Notes: generated by a model from the letters alone, not told the origin. DNA of 64,000 nt from Zymoseptoria tritici IPO323 (GCF_000219625.1 NC_018210.1:62001-126000); one strand, 5' to 3'. Shown: positions 22,860-36,164, counted from the first letter of the stretch. Translations and numbers: made by a program.

Positions 22860-25800
22860 GCCTACTACTAACTCCCGCTAATACCGGATGTAGTAGGCTC
22901 CCTACTACATAGCGTTTAAGTATAGTAAATATCCCCCTAAAACATCTCTTCTTATCTAATATAAATTAAGGCTTCCTCTCCGCCGCTGTCGTCCTAAGAT
23001 TCGTCGACCGCCTATTCTCCCTCTTAAGCGTTAGCGTCCGTAAGCGAACCGAGTTCTTAAACGTTTATACCTCCGCTATGTTAGCTAACGACCTCCTAGG
23101 CCGAAATACGACGTCCTTAAAGAGGTAGAATACGGCGAACTACTACTACTTAGCGTCCTTCCTTTTAGCCTCCTTCCTCTTAGCCTTCTTCCTCTTAGCC
23201 TTCTTCGTTACCGCCTTCTTCCTCTTAGCTAACGAGTTCGTAAACTAAACTTTAGCCTCGTAGGAGAGGCGGATTACGTAGAGCCGCATAACAACCCGCA
23301 CACCTTTAATATAATAGAGGTAACCGGGCTGCCCTCGCGCCTAGCGAACTCGAGATTCTATAAGTAGTATTACGGGAGGATCCTCCTATCCTCGTAAAAG
23401 GTGCTACGCTTATAGACAAAGCTATATCTAACCGCGACTAGACCCTTATCTAGCGCTAGTTACAAAAGCTTAACGACATTTAGATGCGGTTCTGCTATAG
23501 GTATAAGGAGCGGTAGTTCGATATAATACCGAATTAGGAGGGTGTATATTAATTCTGTCTCGCTGCGGACCGGAAATTAAAGGACGACAAGTGTACTCGG
23601 TCGCGGGCTAACAATATAAACCTAGGACCGATGCCCGAAGGCCTACCCGCACTTACCGACATCGAGCAGATAATAATTTCTCCCGTGTATATAAGTATAT
23701 ATATTTACTACATCCGTAGTGCCTAGTATCGTTATAAGGGTTATATTATAACCTTCCTCCGCGATGTGCTAGACGTTACTATAAGGCTTCCGCGCCTTCC
23801 TTAGGACTATAGTATTATCCTTATTCGCCTAAAGTCGTCCTCGGCGCGTATTACGCGGTAGTTTAAAAGGGCGTTTACTATAAGTAGACAACGGCTATCC
23901 GCGTAGCTCGAGTATCTTACTACTAACAATCTAGCCTTTGCGCACATTTAGTACAATCCGGAGCTACTTCTAGAGGATAGTTGCGTGCTCGATTAAGTGC
24001 TATGCCGAGAATTTAATAACGACGCCGACGCGTCTAAGAGCGAGAACGATTCTAAAGATAAGGTAGCCGCTATTTAGACCTCCGCCCTTCCGAGCACTCG
24101 GCCTACTAATTCCGAGGAAGACGATCTACGTAAAGGTAGGGTTTCCGATATTGTAGAAGGCTACGCGTACTATTACAAATACTCTAACACTTTATAAAGG
24201 TCTTAGCATCCCTAAGCCTAGCAATCTCCGTAGCGAGCTCGAGTAGCCTAAGCTTAACCCGCTACGCTTTTCTTAGTAACTCTAAGGACAACGGCTTTAG
24301 ACTATAGCCTTTCCTTTCCTCTTTCCTAACGGCGAGGCTAACTAGGCACTTCCGCGCACCTATTACGTAACGTTCCTAGACTAGGCGCGGCACCTACTTC
24401 GCTTCTACGACGGCAGATTTGCGCGCTACGAGCGCTTCCGTTATACTGTCTTTAATATATAGATAAGAGAGTCGACGGCGAGCCGGTCTTGCTAGCTCCT
24501 TAACCGACGAGACGACGGTACTATCGCAACGCCGGACGAACTTCGTAAGGCGTTTTACGACAATACTCCCAAGAGCTAATCTTTACTAAATTCTATCGTA
24601 CGCTACGCTACGTAGATTAAGGGCATTCGGCTATTCTAGACGAGACTTAGTCGAGAGCTTTACGCTATAGTGTACGACCTTAGTAAACCTAGCATCTTCT
24701 TTACTCTAAGCTCCGCGGATACTCGTTAGGATAGCCTTTAGCGCTTCCTTCCCTTTTACCTTGCCTAGCTCTATAGGTTAGATTATAAGCGGTATAGGAT
24801 TAATCGCGACAATTTGCGCTCTAATCCCTATATTGCTACTTAGCACTTTAAGGAACGCTTCCGGTTGTTCTTCTATAAGTTTCTTGTTCCTAAGTTCGCG
24901 ATTAAAGATTATTAGTACCGCTTCGAGTTTTAGGGCCGCGGCAGCTTATACGTCTATAGATTTGCCTAGTTAGATCGCGATATCTACGAGGAAGCGTATA
25001 GAAACCTCGACAACGATGTAGAGAGAGAAGCTTTTACCTATTTCTAGAGTAAGCACGTTGTTGCTCTTAATCCTAATATCGCGCGTAGGCCGCTGTATAA
25101 GCTTTCCTAAGGAGTTTTTAACTATACTTCTATAGATCTAACTAATACTATCGGGAGTGTTTTAGACGTCGCTAACCGCGTCTAGCTCTATAGGTGCAGC
25201 GACGCTTACTACTTACGTCGGAAGAGGGGAACTCGACCTAATACTCCTAGAACCTATAGATTCTATTTTCTACGAGATTATAGACTAGCCGACACTAATA
25301 AGGACACTAATCCGAACTACTAGGGCTTTCGCGCTCGATGCAACGATAGCTTAATAAATCCCTACTGTCCTCCGGCCCTCCTAGTATAGCGCGCGAATTA
25401 GGACCTGTCGCCTTATACGGACCTTGCCGTAGTTATTAACTATATTGCTAAGTATTACGTTAAGAACGAAAAGGAGACCTAGACGTATAAGGAGATTGCT
25501 CGTAAGTCTTTCTCTTCCGCTACGATTTAGTCGCTATTTGCTTACTCGCGGACAGAAAATCTAGCCCCTTACGTTTCGACTACCTAGCCCTTACTTTCGT
25601 TCGCCGCGAAATATATAAATCGTTTTATCGGAGAGCGTAATTAGTCTATATAGGAAGTTTCGTACATCCTATTCGGCATTTAGCTCTATAAGAGCTCCCG
25701 CGGCTTTATTAACCTCGACTATCGGCCTAACCGTTAGGTAAGTAAGGTTATCGACCTTATAGTAGAAGGGGACGAGCGGCCGGCTAGGAAGAATATCCTT

Positions 25801-28200
25801 ACGAAATACTAAAACCGTAAGTCTACGTTTAACAACGTTAGTTTCTATACGTTTATTACGACTTTCTCCTACGACAACGGCAAGATTAAGCCTCGACCGC
25901 GTATAGCTCCTCGGGTAGTAGTATATAATCTACGCTATAGCCCCGAGGGGGTCGAGCTCGGCGACTTCTATCGTTTAAAGATCCTTTTATACTACCCCTT
26001 TATAGACTATCCGACTCTACTATACAACGGCTACGAGAGCTAGGTATTAGCTTACGAGTACTATAAGCGACATTATACTCCGCATAAAGATTCTATAGAG
26101 GACGAGACACCCCTACCGGACGACGACGACGATTTCGAGCCGGAGGAGACGGAGGAGTCGTAGGATCTAGAGCGCGGCTACGAATAGCTAGCCGCTTAAA
26201 CCGCTACCTACAACCCTACGGCGCGCGATAAAGATCGTAATAATCTTAGAGAACGAACGGAAGATCGCCTATACTACTAGGACTCTTATATTAGTACGTA
26301 CGCGGACACCGACGTCTATAATACTAGCTAGTAGAAGACGTACTAGGCGCTGTCCCCTACTACCGGCCGCGTTGCCTAGTAGTCTATAGATATACTCGAG
26401 ATACTTTTAGCCGCGCAAAGGGCGATTTATAATAAGGTGCTTAAGTACGCTAGGGCGCAAATTGTTACTAGACAAGTTGTCGCGCCCTTACTACTTAATA
26501 TTAATAGCAAAGCTAGTACTAGCAAATCGTTTATTATCGAGGTAATTTCGGCGCATCTCTAGGCTCTTATCTCGAATTACGAGAATGTTATCTTCCGCGC
26601 TACGCCTACCGGCGCCGCCTCGTATAGTATTGCCGGCTTAACGCTATATACCTTACTACGGCTACCTACGAAAGGAGAATTCTACCTACTAGGAGCAAGA
26701 CAGCTCGTATACCTATAGAGAAAGCTTCGTAGGGTGCTCTATATTATTATCGATAAGAAGTCGATAGTAGGCCTCGAGACGCTAGACCGTGTTTAGAAAC
26801 GCTTGTCGGAGGCATTTCCTTTACGTAATACTCTGTTCGGAGGTGTTAGCGTCTTACTCTTCGGTAACTTCTAGTAGCTCCCGCCTATAAAGTCTAAGGC
26901 GCTATATATAGATTTGTCGTCCGCGGGTCCGATACGAAGCTACTACGCGACCGAGAAAGACTAGCTTTAGGCTAAGAAACGACTCGGCGGAGCCTTATCC
27001 GAGGAGCGAAGCGGATACGACGTATACCGCCTATTCGATTAAATAGTCGAACTTACGGTCTAACAGCGACAGCAGCAAGGGTAAGAAGCTTTTATCTCCG
27101 CGCTCGATAGTCTCCGAAATTACGATATTTAGCGCTCGTATTAGTAGGTAAGCAACATCCTTATATAGTGCACATACGGTGCAATACCCTATCCCCGTAA
27201 TATCGAAATTTTCCGCTTTATACCGCAATATCTCTACGCCCTATACTTGTGTTTACTTGCCTATACTAAATCTCGCCGACTCTAGACCTTAATATCGCGC
27301 TGTCCGACTAACCTTACTATAGCCGAGATTACTAAATTTAATTAAGCTATCTACCTCTATCTAACAAACGCCTAGGCCGACGAGTATAACTACCGCTACT
27401 AGAGAGACGGGCGCTAGCCGGTAATTAAGCTGTTCGCATTATACCTGAATTAAGATAGGATTGCCGCGCGAGCTACCGTAAGAGAGGCGGGCATATTAGA
27501 AAGAGAGCTAGCGCTAAGTATCGGATATAAGCTTATAATAACCGAGAACCTCTAGACTAAGCGAGGGATCGTTAACGGGACGTAGTGCCGTCTATACGAC
27601 ATCGTGTAGAGCGAAGGTAGCGATCCTTAGAAGGACAATCCGCTCTGTCTTCTCGTAGCTCTTCTAAGAAGCTAGTACTATAGCCCGGAGATTACTAACT
27701 ATACCTAGCGCGGTCGAGAATTTGCCGTCGTTCCTATCTTCCGTTCTATTCGAGATTTTTATAGAGAAGGCGCACTTCGACGTCGGACGTAGTTCCCGGT
27801 CCGACTCGCTTTTGCTCTTACTATCTATAAGGCCTAGGGTATAACTATAGATAAAGTTGTACTCGATTTCTCTATCGGTAGGAAGGATCTAGCGCTTTTC
27901 TACGTCGCCGCATCGCGTATAAAGAGGTTAGAGGATATATTGTTTAAGAGAGCCTTCGACTTTAATTAGCTAACCGGTACCGGCGGCGAAGAAGCCGTTA
28001 TACGCGCGGCGGATTACTCTCTTCGCTAGGCCTAAGTCCTCGCGCGATTGCGTTAGCCTATACTATCGCCTAAGGAACTACCGCCGTCTAAGCATTTCGA
28101 TCCTATAGACGAATAGGACTTTATAGAAGAGGACAAGGAGAATAACGAGGATTATATAGCAGCGTTAATAGCGGATAAAGACTTCTAATACTTTGACTTC
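22860..28200 (+). pseudogene. Helitron Rep/helicase polyprotein, RIP-inactivated
   Basis: This encodes the replicative transposase of a rolling-circle transposon. About 23,700-23,960 resembles the segment that precedes Rep in fungal Helitrons (YKGYIITFLRDVL...LPRLP). The Rep region at about 24,690-24,990 has SIFFTLSSADTR, and the HUH motif is reduced to Y-V-Y at 24949-24957 (CAC/CAT to TAC/TAT). A PIF1-like helicase follows: Walker A near 26,500-26,535 now reads NINSKASTSKS, then ATPTGAASYSIAGLT, then a GDF-QLPP equivalent near 26,857-26,890, NGT near 27,575, and YVAASR at 27901-27918. The catalytic residues lost are just those that C to T or G to A would remove. Helitron ends were not located. 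Confidence 0.8.
23150..23232. repeat. Imperfect tandem repeat, about 18 bp unit
   Basis: CCTTCTTCCTCTTAG-type units recur about four times. On the - strand they would encode a Lys/Arg-rich repeat. They lie in the poorly defined 5' part of the Helitron region. Confidence 0.6.
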
Positions 28201-29700
28201 GTAGTACGTCTGTTACCTTCTTCTATATGCTTTATATCTAGGCGCGGGCATATGCGCCTTCGAGCTATCTATCCGATTATATTACGCGTTCGCTGTTCCT
28301 TCTACTAAATTATTATCTAAGTCTAGCTTATTCTTATAACAACTATTATTATTATAAGCGAGCGCGTCGTTAGATTACCGGTAAGTTACGTTATAACAAA
28401 CACAAACAAACTAACCTTCCTTTCTTTACTTTCCTCCGTCTTTAGCTTATCCGCTGTCTTCTTCTAACAACTACTTCTAATAGCTCTACGCTAACATCTA
28501 TCTTACGTAACCGACATTGTTGCTCTCTTCGTAACCTATAGTTCTAAGGTTCGCTTATCCGTACTAGCTACGCTACGCTAACTTCTACGTACCTTTTAGC
28601 TAACAATCCTACAGAATTATAGTAATTGCTATACCGCCGTAAGGAGCATTAGTAGACTTGACGAGAAGATATCGAGAGGAGACCGTAGTATAGGACTTAT
28701 ACGTTAACGAAGGACAGGAAGAGAAGACGTACGTAGTTCGATTAGCTAAAGCCGACTACATTCCTTACAACAAATAGCTTCTAGATGCTTCTCTTAGTTA
28801 GCGTTCTTACGCGCTAACGTAGGTAGAGCTAGATTATTCCTACATCCTAGACCCGCTTAAAGATTAGTTCGAGGAGGAATAGGAGCTTAATAACAACGGC
28901 TTTAACGGTTAATAAGAAATAGACGCGGTTAGCTCGTACGCGCCCTTATACCTACTATCTAGTATAACGTCTGCTAACCTTTTAGCAGTGCCTAGGTCGG
29001 TACACTTTATAATCTAGACGTTGCTACAATGTTCTCGGCATCTACGATCGGTAGTAGCGACACCTACAATATTAGACTCTTCCCGTACCCTACTAAATAG
29101 GAAGGCACTGTCGTAGCTTCTCCCGAGGAGTAGGATCGTTCCTCCGGCATAAATCTTAATAGCCGGTATAAGCGACATCTATTATAGAGCGTAGACAAGC
29201 GTAATCGCCGCGTAGACAACTAGCCCTTCGAACCGAATAAGGAGGTAAAGGCCTACATTCCCGCTATTGCATATAGAGACCTAGATTAGGAGCAGATTGT
29301 AGACTATAACAATAGGGCTATAATAGTATAGTAGGGCGTTTAAGTCTTCCTTCGCGATCGGATTAAGGAACATACGAAGGACATTCGCGATCTATAGGAA
29401 GGCGAGGACTACCGCATCGAGTACTAGGACAGTAACGGCATTAAGTAGTAGACGACCGCGTCCCCTAGAGGGAAGGGTCTCTACTACGATAAGGTTAATG
29501 CTCGCTTAACGTTCGTAGAGTTTACGTAGGAGTAGCTCGCGCCTAATAACATATAAGAAGCACTACCGGCTATAGGGCTTTGCTTTAGAGGTACGAGAGT
29601 CGAGAGCGATACTTGCGAGAATTTAAAGATACCTTACTACCTCCTTTAAAATACTTATTGCCGCAAATACCCTCTTTAACCTAACCTCTCTTTTACGTAC
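28201..29700 (+). other. Degenerate coding-like sequence, unassigned
   Basis: Around 29,020-29,540 one + frame reads for long stretches between TAG/TAA stops, with charged text such as FLRDRIKEHTKDIRDL and EGEDYRIEY. I do not recognise it. It may be a gag-like ORF or a second Helitron-carried gene. A short (CAAA)3-like run at about 28,398-28,412 has no short element attached. Confidence 0.35.
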
Positions 29701-29725
29701 GTCGGCTAATAGATGTTTCCGTATT

Positions 29726-30123
29726 AACGTTTAAAGTAGTCGAAGTAGGGTAGTGAACAATCGATCCGTAGATTAATTACATTACTATCGGATTAATCTA
29801 ATTAATTAATCCGGCGAAAATTTTAGTATTGCGCTAATGCAATTAATTAATCCGCGTGTTTTTAAAAGGATAAATTAATTAATTAACCTTCGACGAGCGG
29901 ATAGATTAGTCGGATTAACGGATTAACATAAACATAATTAATCCGGGCCCGGGATTAGACCTCTTAATTAATTAATCCGCGGATGTTTAACGTTTAAAGT
30001 AGTCGAAGATAGGCGGCTAGAGAGTAGTTCCGTATTAACGTTTAAAGTAGTCGAAGATAGAGATCTCCTCGGTAGTCTAGCGGCTAGAGAGCGGTTCCGT
30101 GTTAACGTTTAAAGTAGTCGAAG
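29726..30123. repeat. Minisatellite with AACGTTTAAAGTAGTCGAAG core
   Basis: The 20 bp core occurs at 29726, 29989, 30037 and 30104. The last three lie in units of about 48-67 bp that also contain GGCGGCTAGAGAG-type text. The first two copies flank a 240 bp AT-rich segment containing several ATTAATTAATCC palindromic strings. Confidence 0.8.
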
Positions 30124-30129
30124 ATAGGT

Positions 30130-31510
30130 ACGGACGAGACATTTACTACGATACTGTTATACTTAAGATAGAGAAGAAGTTAGTAGAACCCTCTTTTAAT
30201 TCCGTTAGGTCTAGTATTATCGCTAAAATCGACTTCTAATCTACTCGCAACGTAGTCTAGTTTAGTTAAAGTAAGAACGTAGCACTTTTAAGTCGTAGGA
30301 AGTAAAGGAAAAAAACCGCTATCGTAGTATTAAAAATTAGTAAAGAAATTCGGAACTCGCTTTTAAGTTGTAGAAACTTATAAAATTACTCTTATAATAT
30401 TAAATCCTACGAAGAGGTCTAATTCCGATTGCAAAATAGTTTCGTTCCGAAGTCTAAGAGCTAGAAAACCGTTGTGTTATATCGCTCCTTATTAGAGAAC
30501 GATAATAGCGTCTCGCTTTATCTGCTCTATCTACCGGGTTATCTTCTCCTTAGCACCGTCCTTATCGAAGTAGAGGCTACGGTAGTTGTTCCTAGGAAAC
30601 TACGTCGCTTAAGTTTGCTTGTCCTATAGGAACCGGGAGATAGCCTCCTACAACTACTAAATCGATAAGTTGTTATTAAGCCGCGAGCTATCTGCCCGTA
30701 TATCCGCCTAAGTCTTCTCTCCCGATCGGATAGCAGGGATATACCGCTAGACCTCGGCGGAAGGCGTAACGCCGTAGAGGTTATGTTACATATCTACGCC
30801 GGACTAGTAAAAATCCCTCCGGTCCTACGCTAGGAGGTAGGGCCTATCCCTATTAAGTAGATCCGTTCCGACTCGTACTAAATCGCGACCGTTAGGCTTA
30901 AGAGGGTAGATAAAGAAACCGAGGTTATAACGTCTAGATTAGCGATCGAGGTAAATAGACTAAGCGCCGACGATAGCCTAACTAGCCCTCTCTCCGACGA
31001 TATAGCTAATTACGCATATGTTAGCTCTATTTCTATTAGGTGTTAGTTAGGGGTGCGTACTAGTTAGCTATTTCTATTTCCTACTTCGCGCTAAACATCC
31101 TATAGCGCAAGACCTTCTAATCTGTTTTATGCTAGACTTAGACGCATCTATCCGGTTAAGGAATCTTCTAGGCGGGAGCTCCTAGCTTAGGATTATCGGG
31201 ATCGAAACGGTCGGTAGGTACCGAACGCGGGATATAGTACTACTTCGGAGCTAGAAATTTATCGCGGTAGTCTCTGTTTACACCGAACGAAGTAAGAGGC
31301 GGTCCGAGAGGAAGCGGAACGTTAGCTATTACGATAGCGGAGGGGTAGAGGAATTTCTAGGACGTAAATGTTAGCGAATAAACTATCTGTATAGCAACAT
31401 TATACCTGCCTAGTAGATGTTCGAAGTGTTAAGGTGTGTTATAGTATATACTAATAATTGTTGCGTAGTGTTATAAGTAGTAAAGGGTTGTTTAAAGTAA
31501 AGAAGGTAGA
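30130..31510. other. RIP-mutated sequence without a recognisable gene
   Basis: It is rich in TAG/CTA and has no ORF over 60 codons that I would defend. Some + strand stretches (30,540-31,000) look like decayed coding sequence, but no family motif is visible. Confidence 0.4.
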
Positions 31511-31519
31511 AGGTAGAGA

Positions 31520-31995
31520 GGGAAGGAGAGAGGGTTAAGAACGGTTAAAGGAAGTAGTTTTAATGTCGTATAGGGCGATACTGCGGTCCGTGCACTAGGC
31601 AACTACGTCCGGTCGCGTAATGTCGTAACGTACGCCTAGTACGTGTTGCTCGTAATGCTCGTATCGTAAATACCGGCTAACTAGCTAAGGTAAGATCTTA
31701 GCCTAGTAAAATAAAGTCGGATAGTAAAGTTTTACTATAGTAAACTAAAGTCGGATAGTAAGATCTTACTATAGTAAAGTAAAGTCTACGCGTTAAGACC
31801 TTAGCGCAGGTAAAGTGAAGTCTACGTAATACCCTATTATATAATCTTAGACGAGAGTACGAGCATTAGGAGCCGTATATACTAGGCGTGTTATGCGTAC
31901 TACCGGATCGCGACGCTCGGTGCACGGACCGCAGTGTCGCCCTCTACGACATTAAAACTACTTCCTTTAACCGTTCTTAACCCTCTCCCCTTCCC
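31520..31995. repeat. Fold-back (long inverted repeat) element with internal 36 bp tandem repeats
   Basis: The 31520-31594 arm is the near-perfect inverse of 31921-31995. Weaker complementarity continues inward to about 31,665. The centre (about 31,705-31,830) has roughly four units of about 36 bp, of the type TAAAGTCGGATAGTAAGATCTTACTATAG, and some contain the palindrome AGTAAGATCTTACT. No TSD was found. The size and structure suggest a MITE-like or fold-back transposon. Confidence 0.65.
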
Positions 31996-31999
31996 TTAT

Positions 32000-32820
32000 A
32001 TCGCCCTCCTTCGACAACCTTCTTCGATACCCTTCTTCGACGAACTTCTTCGACGAACTTCTTCGACGACCCTCTTTAACAACATCTCTTTACAACCGAC
32101 TTCAACTCCCTTACCCTTTCGCCTATTACTAGGCATTACTATATGTTTTCCGCAATGTAGACCTTCTTATGCCTTAGCTAACATCCGATTTAGCGAAATG
32201 TCTTCTACTACTATATACGTTACCTACGGCACTAAGACTACTACTAAGTACACCGCGTACTTCCGGGTCTAGTACTATAGTAAGGCCTACTAGCAATCTT
32301 ACTAGACGACCTATAAGCTATTCTACCTTAATAATCGAGCTGTTCCGAAGTTAGAGAATTTTAAGGGACGTAGAAGGCCTGCCCTAATCGGCCGTTATCT
32401 ATATAGCACATTCCTCTTCGATAGTAGTAAACAGGATGTAATCTTCCCTAACGGCCCGAACGGTTAAGCTATTATTTAGTTGTAGTTCCTCGAGGTCTAG
32501 GGAGGAATGCGCATGTATAAGGGTGTTAATCGCCTAGTGTTTAGGGTTAAGAAGAAGTACGTTAACTAGGACGGCCTAGCCGACAACGTGTTCGTATAGA
32601 GATTATATACCTAGTATATAGAGGAGGAATACCGCTAGCTCTATCCTACTATATAGCGACCTTAGGATATAACTCTAAATAGGATATATAACATCGGTGT
32701 AGGCATTCGCACCGTAGGGGGGGAATTTCTCGGCGGTAGGAACGAGTTGTGCGAGAACGACGGACTCGGTACTCTAAAGATAGCTAGAATTAGAGCTGCC
32801 TACACTGTCGCTGTCTAATT
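32000..32820 (+). pseudogene. Degenerate ORF downstream of the fold-back element, unidentified
   Basis: An open + frame (31,934-32,272) begins in the fold-back arm, passes a CTTCTTCGACGAA tandem repeat (about 32,020-32,075), and includes an internal Met at 32,199 (MSSTTIYVTYGT). Protein-like text with stops continues to about 32,815 (NIGVGIRTVGGEFLGGRNEL). A translation start may lie at 32,199. I recognise no family. The decay pattern matches the neighbouring TEs, so it is probably TE-derived. Confidence 0.3.
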
Positions 32821-32879
32821 AGGTTAGTAGTTACGACTCGACCTTCCTTATAGGCGGCATTGTCTCTTAGTCTTTTAGG

Positions 32880-33070
32880 CTTTGTTAATGTTCCGGTTTA
32901 GTTCGGCACCTATGCCTTCTCGTTCTGATTTTCGCATTCTCTTACTTCTTACGTTATTGCGTTCTCTTTCTTAATTCCGGATTCGCTTGCTAATTCTGTT
33001 AGTGCTTTCTCCTTCTAATATCCGGATTCGCTTACTTCTTACGTTAATGTTTTATTAATTACTTAACTTT
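32880..33070. repeat. Imperfect direct repeats (CGGATTCGCTT...CTTACGTTA type)
   Basis: Strings such as CCGGATTCGCTT and ACTTCTTACGTTA recur two or three times over 190 bp, giving a degenerate tandem array with no coding sense. Confidence 0.5.
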
Positions 33071-33269
33071 GCGATAGCAAAAGCGATGCATAGCCTAGGC
33101 ATAGGTACGTAGTATAGATACTCCTCTTCAGTGCACTAAGCATAATATATTACTCTTCTAAATAAATTAATCTAGCGAAGACTCTATCTCTTAGTAATTA
33201 AATGTAAAAAGTAATAGTACTACTACTCTAAGGCCTATAGGACTAAGTAGGTAACGTCGTAAGCTCGAA

Positions 33270-36101
33270 TTTCGCCTTTCCGGACATAGTTAGCCCTTTA
33301 CGTTATATTACTAAGGCCTTACGTATTGCCGCGTTTATACTATATAGACATCTCTAAGAAAACCTTTAGGGCTCGCGACTTATCTAGCTACAACACTATA
33401 GTCCGGTTGTAAAGGCGTTATACCTATAGGTCCTATCTTCCTCCCTACTTACCCGAGAAGTTTCGCGCGCGCGTTACGTCGCAGCTCGGACTAATAATAA
33501 GCTATCCGCCTCTCCGCCCTTCCTAGAAACAGCGAGCATCCGCTATTCGTAGCATTCGTAAAGGTTGCCGCATATACTATAGAGATAGCTATCGGCATAG
33601 TTACTACTCTCGCAATGTTCTCTTACCTCCTCCTCGCCCTACTAGTCTAGCTCCGGTTCGACAAACTTATTCGCGCTAGCTCCGTTATTACTATTCCCTC
33701 TTCCGCTCGGCCTTCTTATCCGGCTTTAACTCGAGTAAGGACTCTGCCTATAGATTTACTACCCGCGTATTGCTCGCGCAATCGCTAATAGGCTAGGTTC
33801 GTCTCTTATCTTCGACGTTCGGGGTTCTCGCTTATACTCTATAGTTTTCTCTACGACGACGACTAGACGTTCTCTTTTAACGGTAACGATGCATCTCTAT
33901 TATTAGCCTGTTTTATACGTAGTACGCTTTCGAAAACTTCTCCGCCTCTAGATAGGACTTCTCCCTCCTTACCTTCCTTAAGTTTGTCGAGCTTAAATCG
34001 CTCTTCTCTATCTACTCGCCCTCCTCTTCTTACTCGCTCTATTAGACGGCCCGCGACACTAATACTAAATCGTCTTGTTCGGCCGATCTCGACGACTCCG
34101 GATAGCTAGTAGCACATTACGGAGCAATAATAGCTTAGTAGGTTCTTTCTTTCCTTATTCTCCTACCTAGCTAACCTGCCCTTTTAGATGCGAATAACGC
34201 TAATCGTCGACGATAGGTTAGGGTTAGCGTAGTTATAAACGATCCTTCGATTGCGGTAGAGTTACCTCCTTACGGAGGCTATATAGGGACTAAGTACGAG
34301 TCGACCTATAAGAGAGGCGCTAAGGAGAAAAAGTGTACTCGCTATATTTAGGATAGTTGTAAATGTTCTCTTCGATAGTAAGGAAAGACATCGCATTCGG
34401 ACAGGAGGATATAGAATACCTATATCCCTACGGGCTTTAACGGCGTGTTCGTCTTACGTACATTCTTATATTTTAGTAGTAACTTTTGTGTACAGATTAG
34501 ACTTCCGTCTATTACCTATCCGTCGTCTTACGTTAAGTTAAGAAACCTCTTAAGCTCGTATTATTACGAATTACGATCCGGCCCCCTAGATAGTAATCTT
34601 ACGATCGCTAGGAACTGCGCGTTGCCTCGTGTTCGGTGTTCGCTAACGGATATTACGGTATGTCGTACTACATACTAAAATTTTTATATATAATATCCTC
34701 GAGCAAACCGACATATAGAATAATTGTCGTATATCCTTCTCCCGACGACTTTCTACTTATCTTGCGCCGTAGGCATAAAGTACTACGTAGTAGCCGCCGG
34801 AGGCAAAAGGCCCGCTACCGAAGCGATAACATATCGCAATCTCTCTTCTACGCAATATTATCGGCTCTACGCTATTCCGGACTAGGATACTATACCTCGT
34901 AATCTTATAAGAATCCGCTATACTTCCGCTAGCTCCGATACCTAGTATTGCGGCCGGCTCTAAATATCGAGAATTAATAGGCTTCTCTATACTTTTAAAC
35001 GCTATAGGCCTCTAGTCTTATCGGCTCTATAATATCTTATATTACGAACCTACTACTTCTACCCTTTATATATCTCTATCCTTCTTCGCTTTTCTACAAT
35101 GCCTAATACTCGTCGTAAGCGTATAGGTACTACACCTTCTACTTAGGTTATTAAGAAAGTCCGGTCTTTTAATAACTAATCTCCTCTCCCCGCGACCGTT
35201 AACATACTACCGGCTAGCTCTCTAGATAGCGCGCTTCTGGAGGTCCCTTTACCTACCGCTAAGTAGGAACTCGTAGCGTCGAATGTCGCTATACCGCCTC
35301 TAAGCTCGCAGACCGCTACTCTACCTACTACGCCGCCTCCTCGAAAGCTAGACGATAGTTAGTAATTTGTAACGCTAATCCGCTAGAAGACATATTATTA
35401 CACTAGAGAATAGATCCGCGACTACTCCCCTCTTAGAGCTCTATGTCCCTCGAGCTCGCCGTTCTAACTAGAGTAGTCTCCTCTACCCCTATCGCCTCCG
35501 CCGCTAGATAGTCCTACGAGTAAGAAGTGTAGCACGACTAGCCTAGCGCGACAGGCAATAAAGGGACTTAGAATCTTCTAGTCGAAGGAGCTACTCCTAT
35601 TATCTTCTATAGGCGTAGAGTCGTCGCCCGCTCGTGTCCTTATACCGTCGTCCCCTAAGGTTCCGGAGGCACTCGAAGAAGCTAATAGCGATAGGGATAA
35701 ATTCTTTAGTTTTATTAGCGTCCGCATTTTACGTACTCTAACGCCGACTAAGCGTCCCTTCTAGTAGGAGGACGTAGCTACGATAGTAGGCGAGCTAGTC
35801 GTTATAAGTATCGTTATAAGTGCTCCTTACTTATATTTAGGACCTTACGCTAATTAAGACATCTAGTTTAGCGACGAAGACACTACGCCCTCCTAAGTAC
35901 GCCTCGCCGGCATAGAGGATCCGTACCCTTACCCTCCGTTATCGATCCCTTAGATTACGACTAATGTTAAGAAGGAGATAGCGGACGAGAAGCGAGCCGT
36001 AAGCGAGGCGAAGAAAGATAACAAGGCCGGTAACGAGGTTAAAGGCGAGAAGAAGTCGAACTTCTAGCCTAAGCGTAGAGGTAGGGGAAGGGGCAAATAA
36101 C
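33270..36101 (+). pseudogene. Degenerate TE-like coding region ending in an RGRG tail
   Basis: Extended + strand protein-like text is broken by many stops. Near 34,270-34,420 a Lys/Cys-rich segment (KYESTYKRGAKEKKCTRYI then DSCKCSLR) faintly resembles the zinc-binding FAR1/MULE transposase N-terminus. The last part (35,975-36,101) is highly charged and ends PKRRGRGRGK before a TAA. It may be two adjoining ORFs. The family is not established. Confidence 0.3.
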
Positions 36102-36164
36102 CTACGAGTCCTACCTCGTCGCCGTTAGTAAAGGAAGCTATAACTTAATTAAGGATTATAGCTC

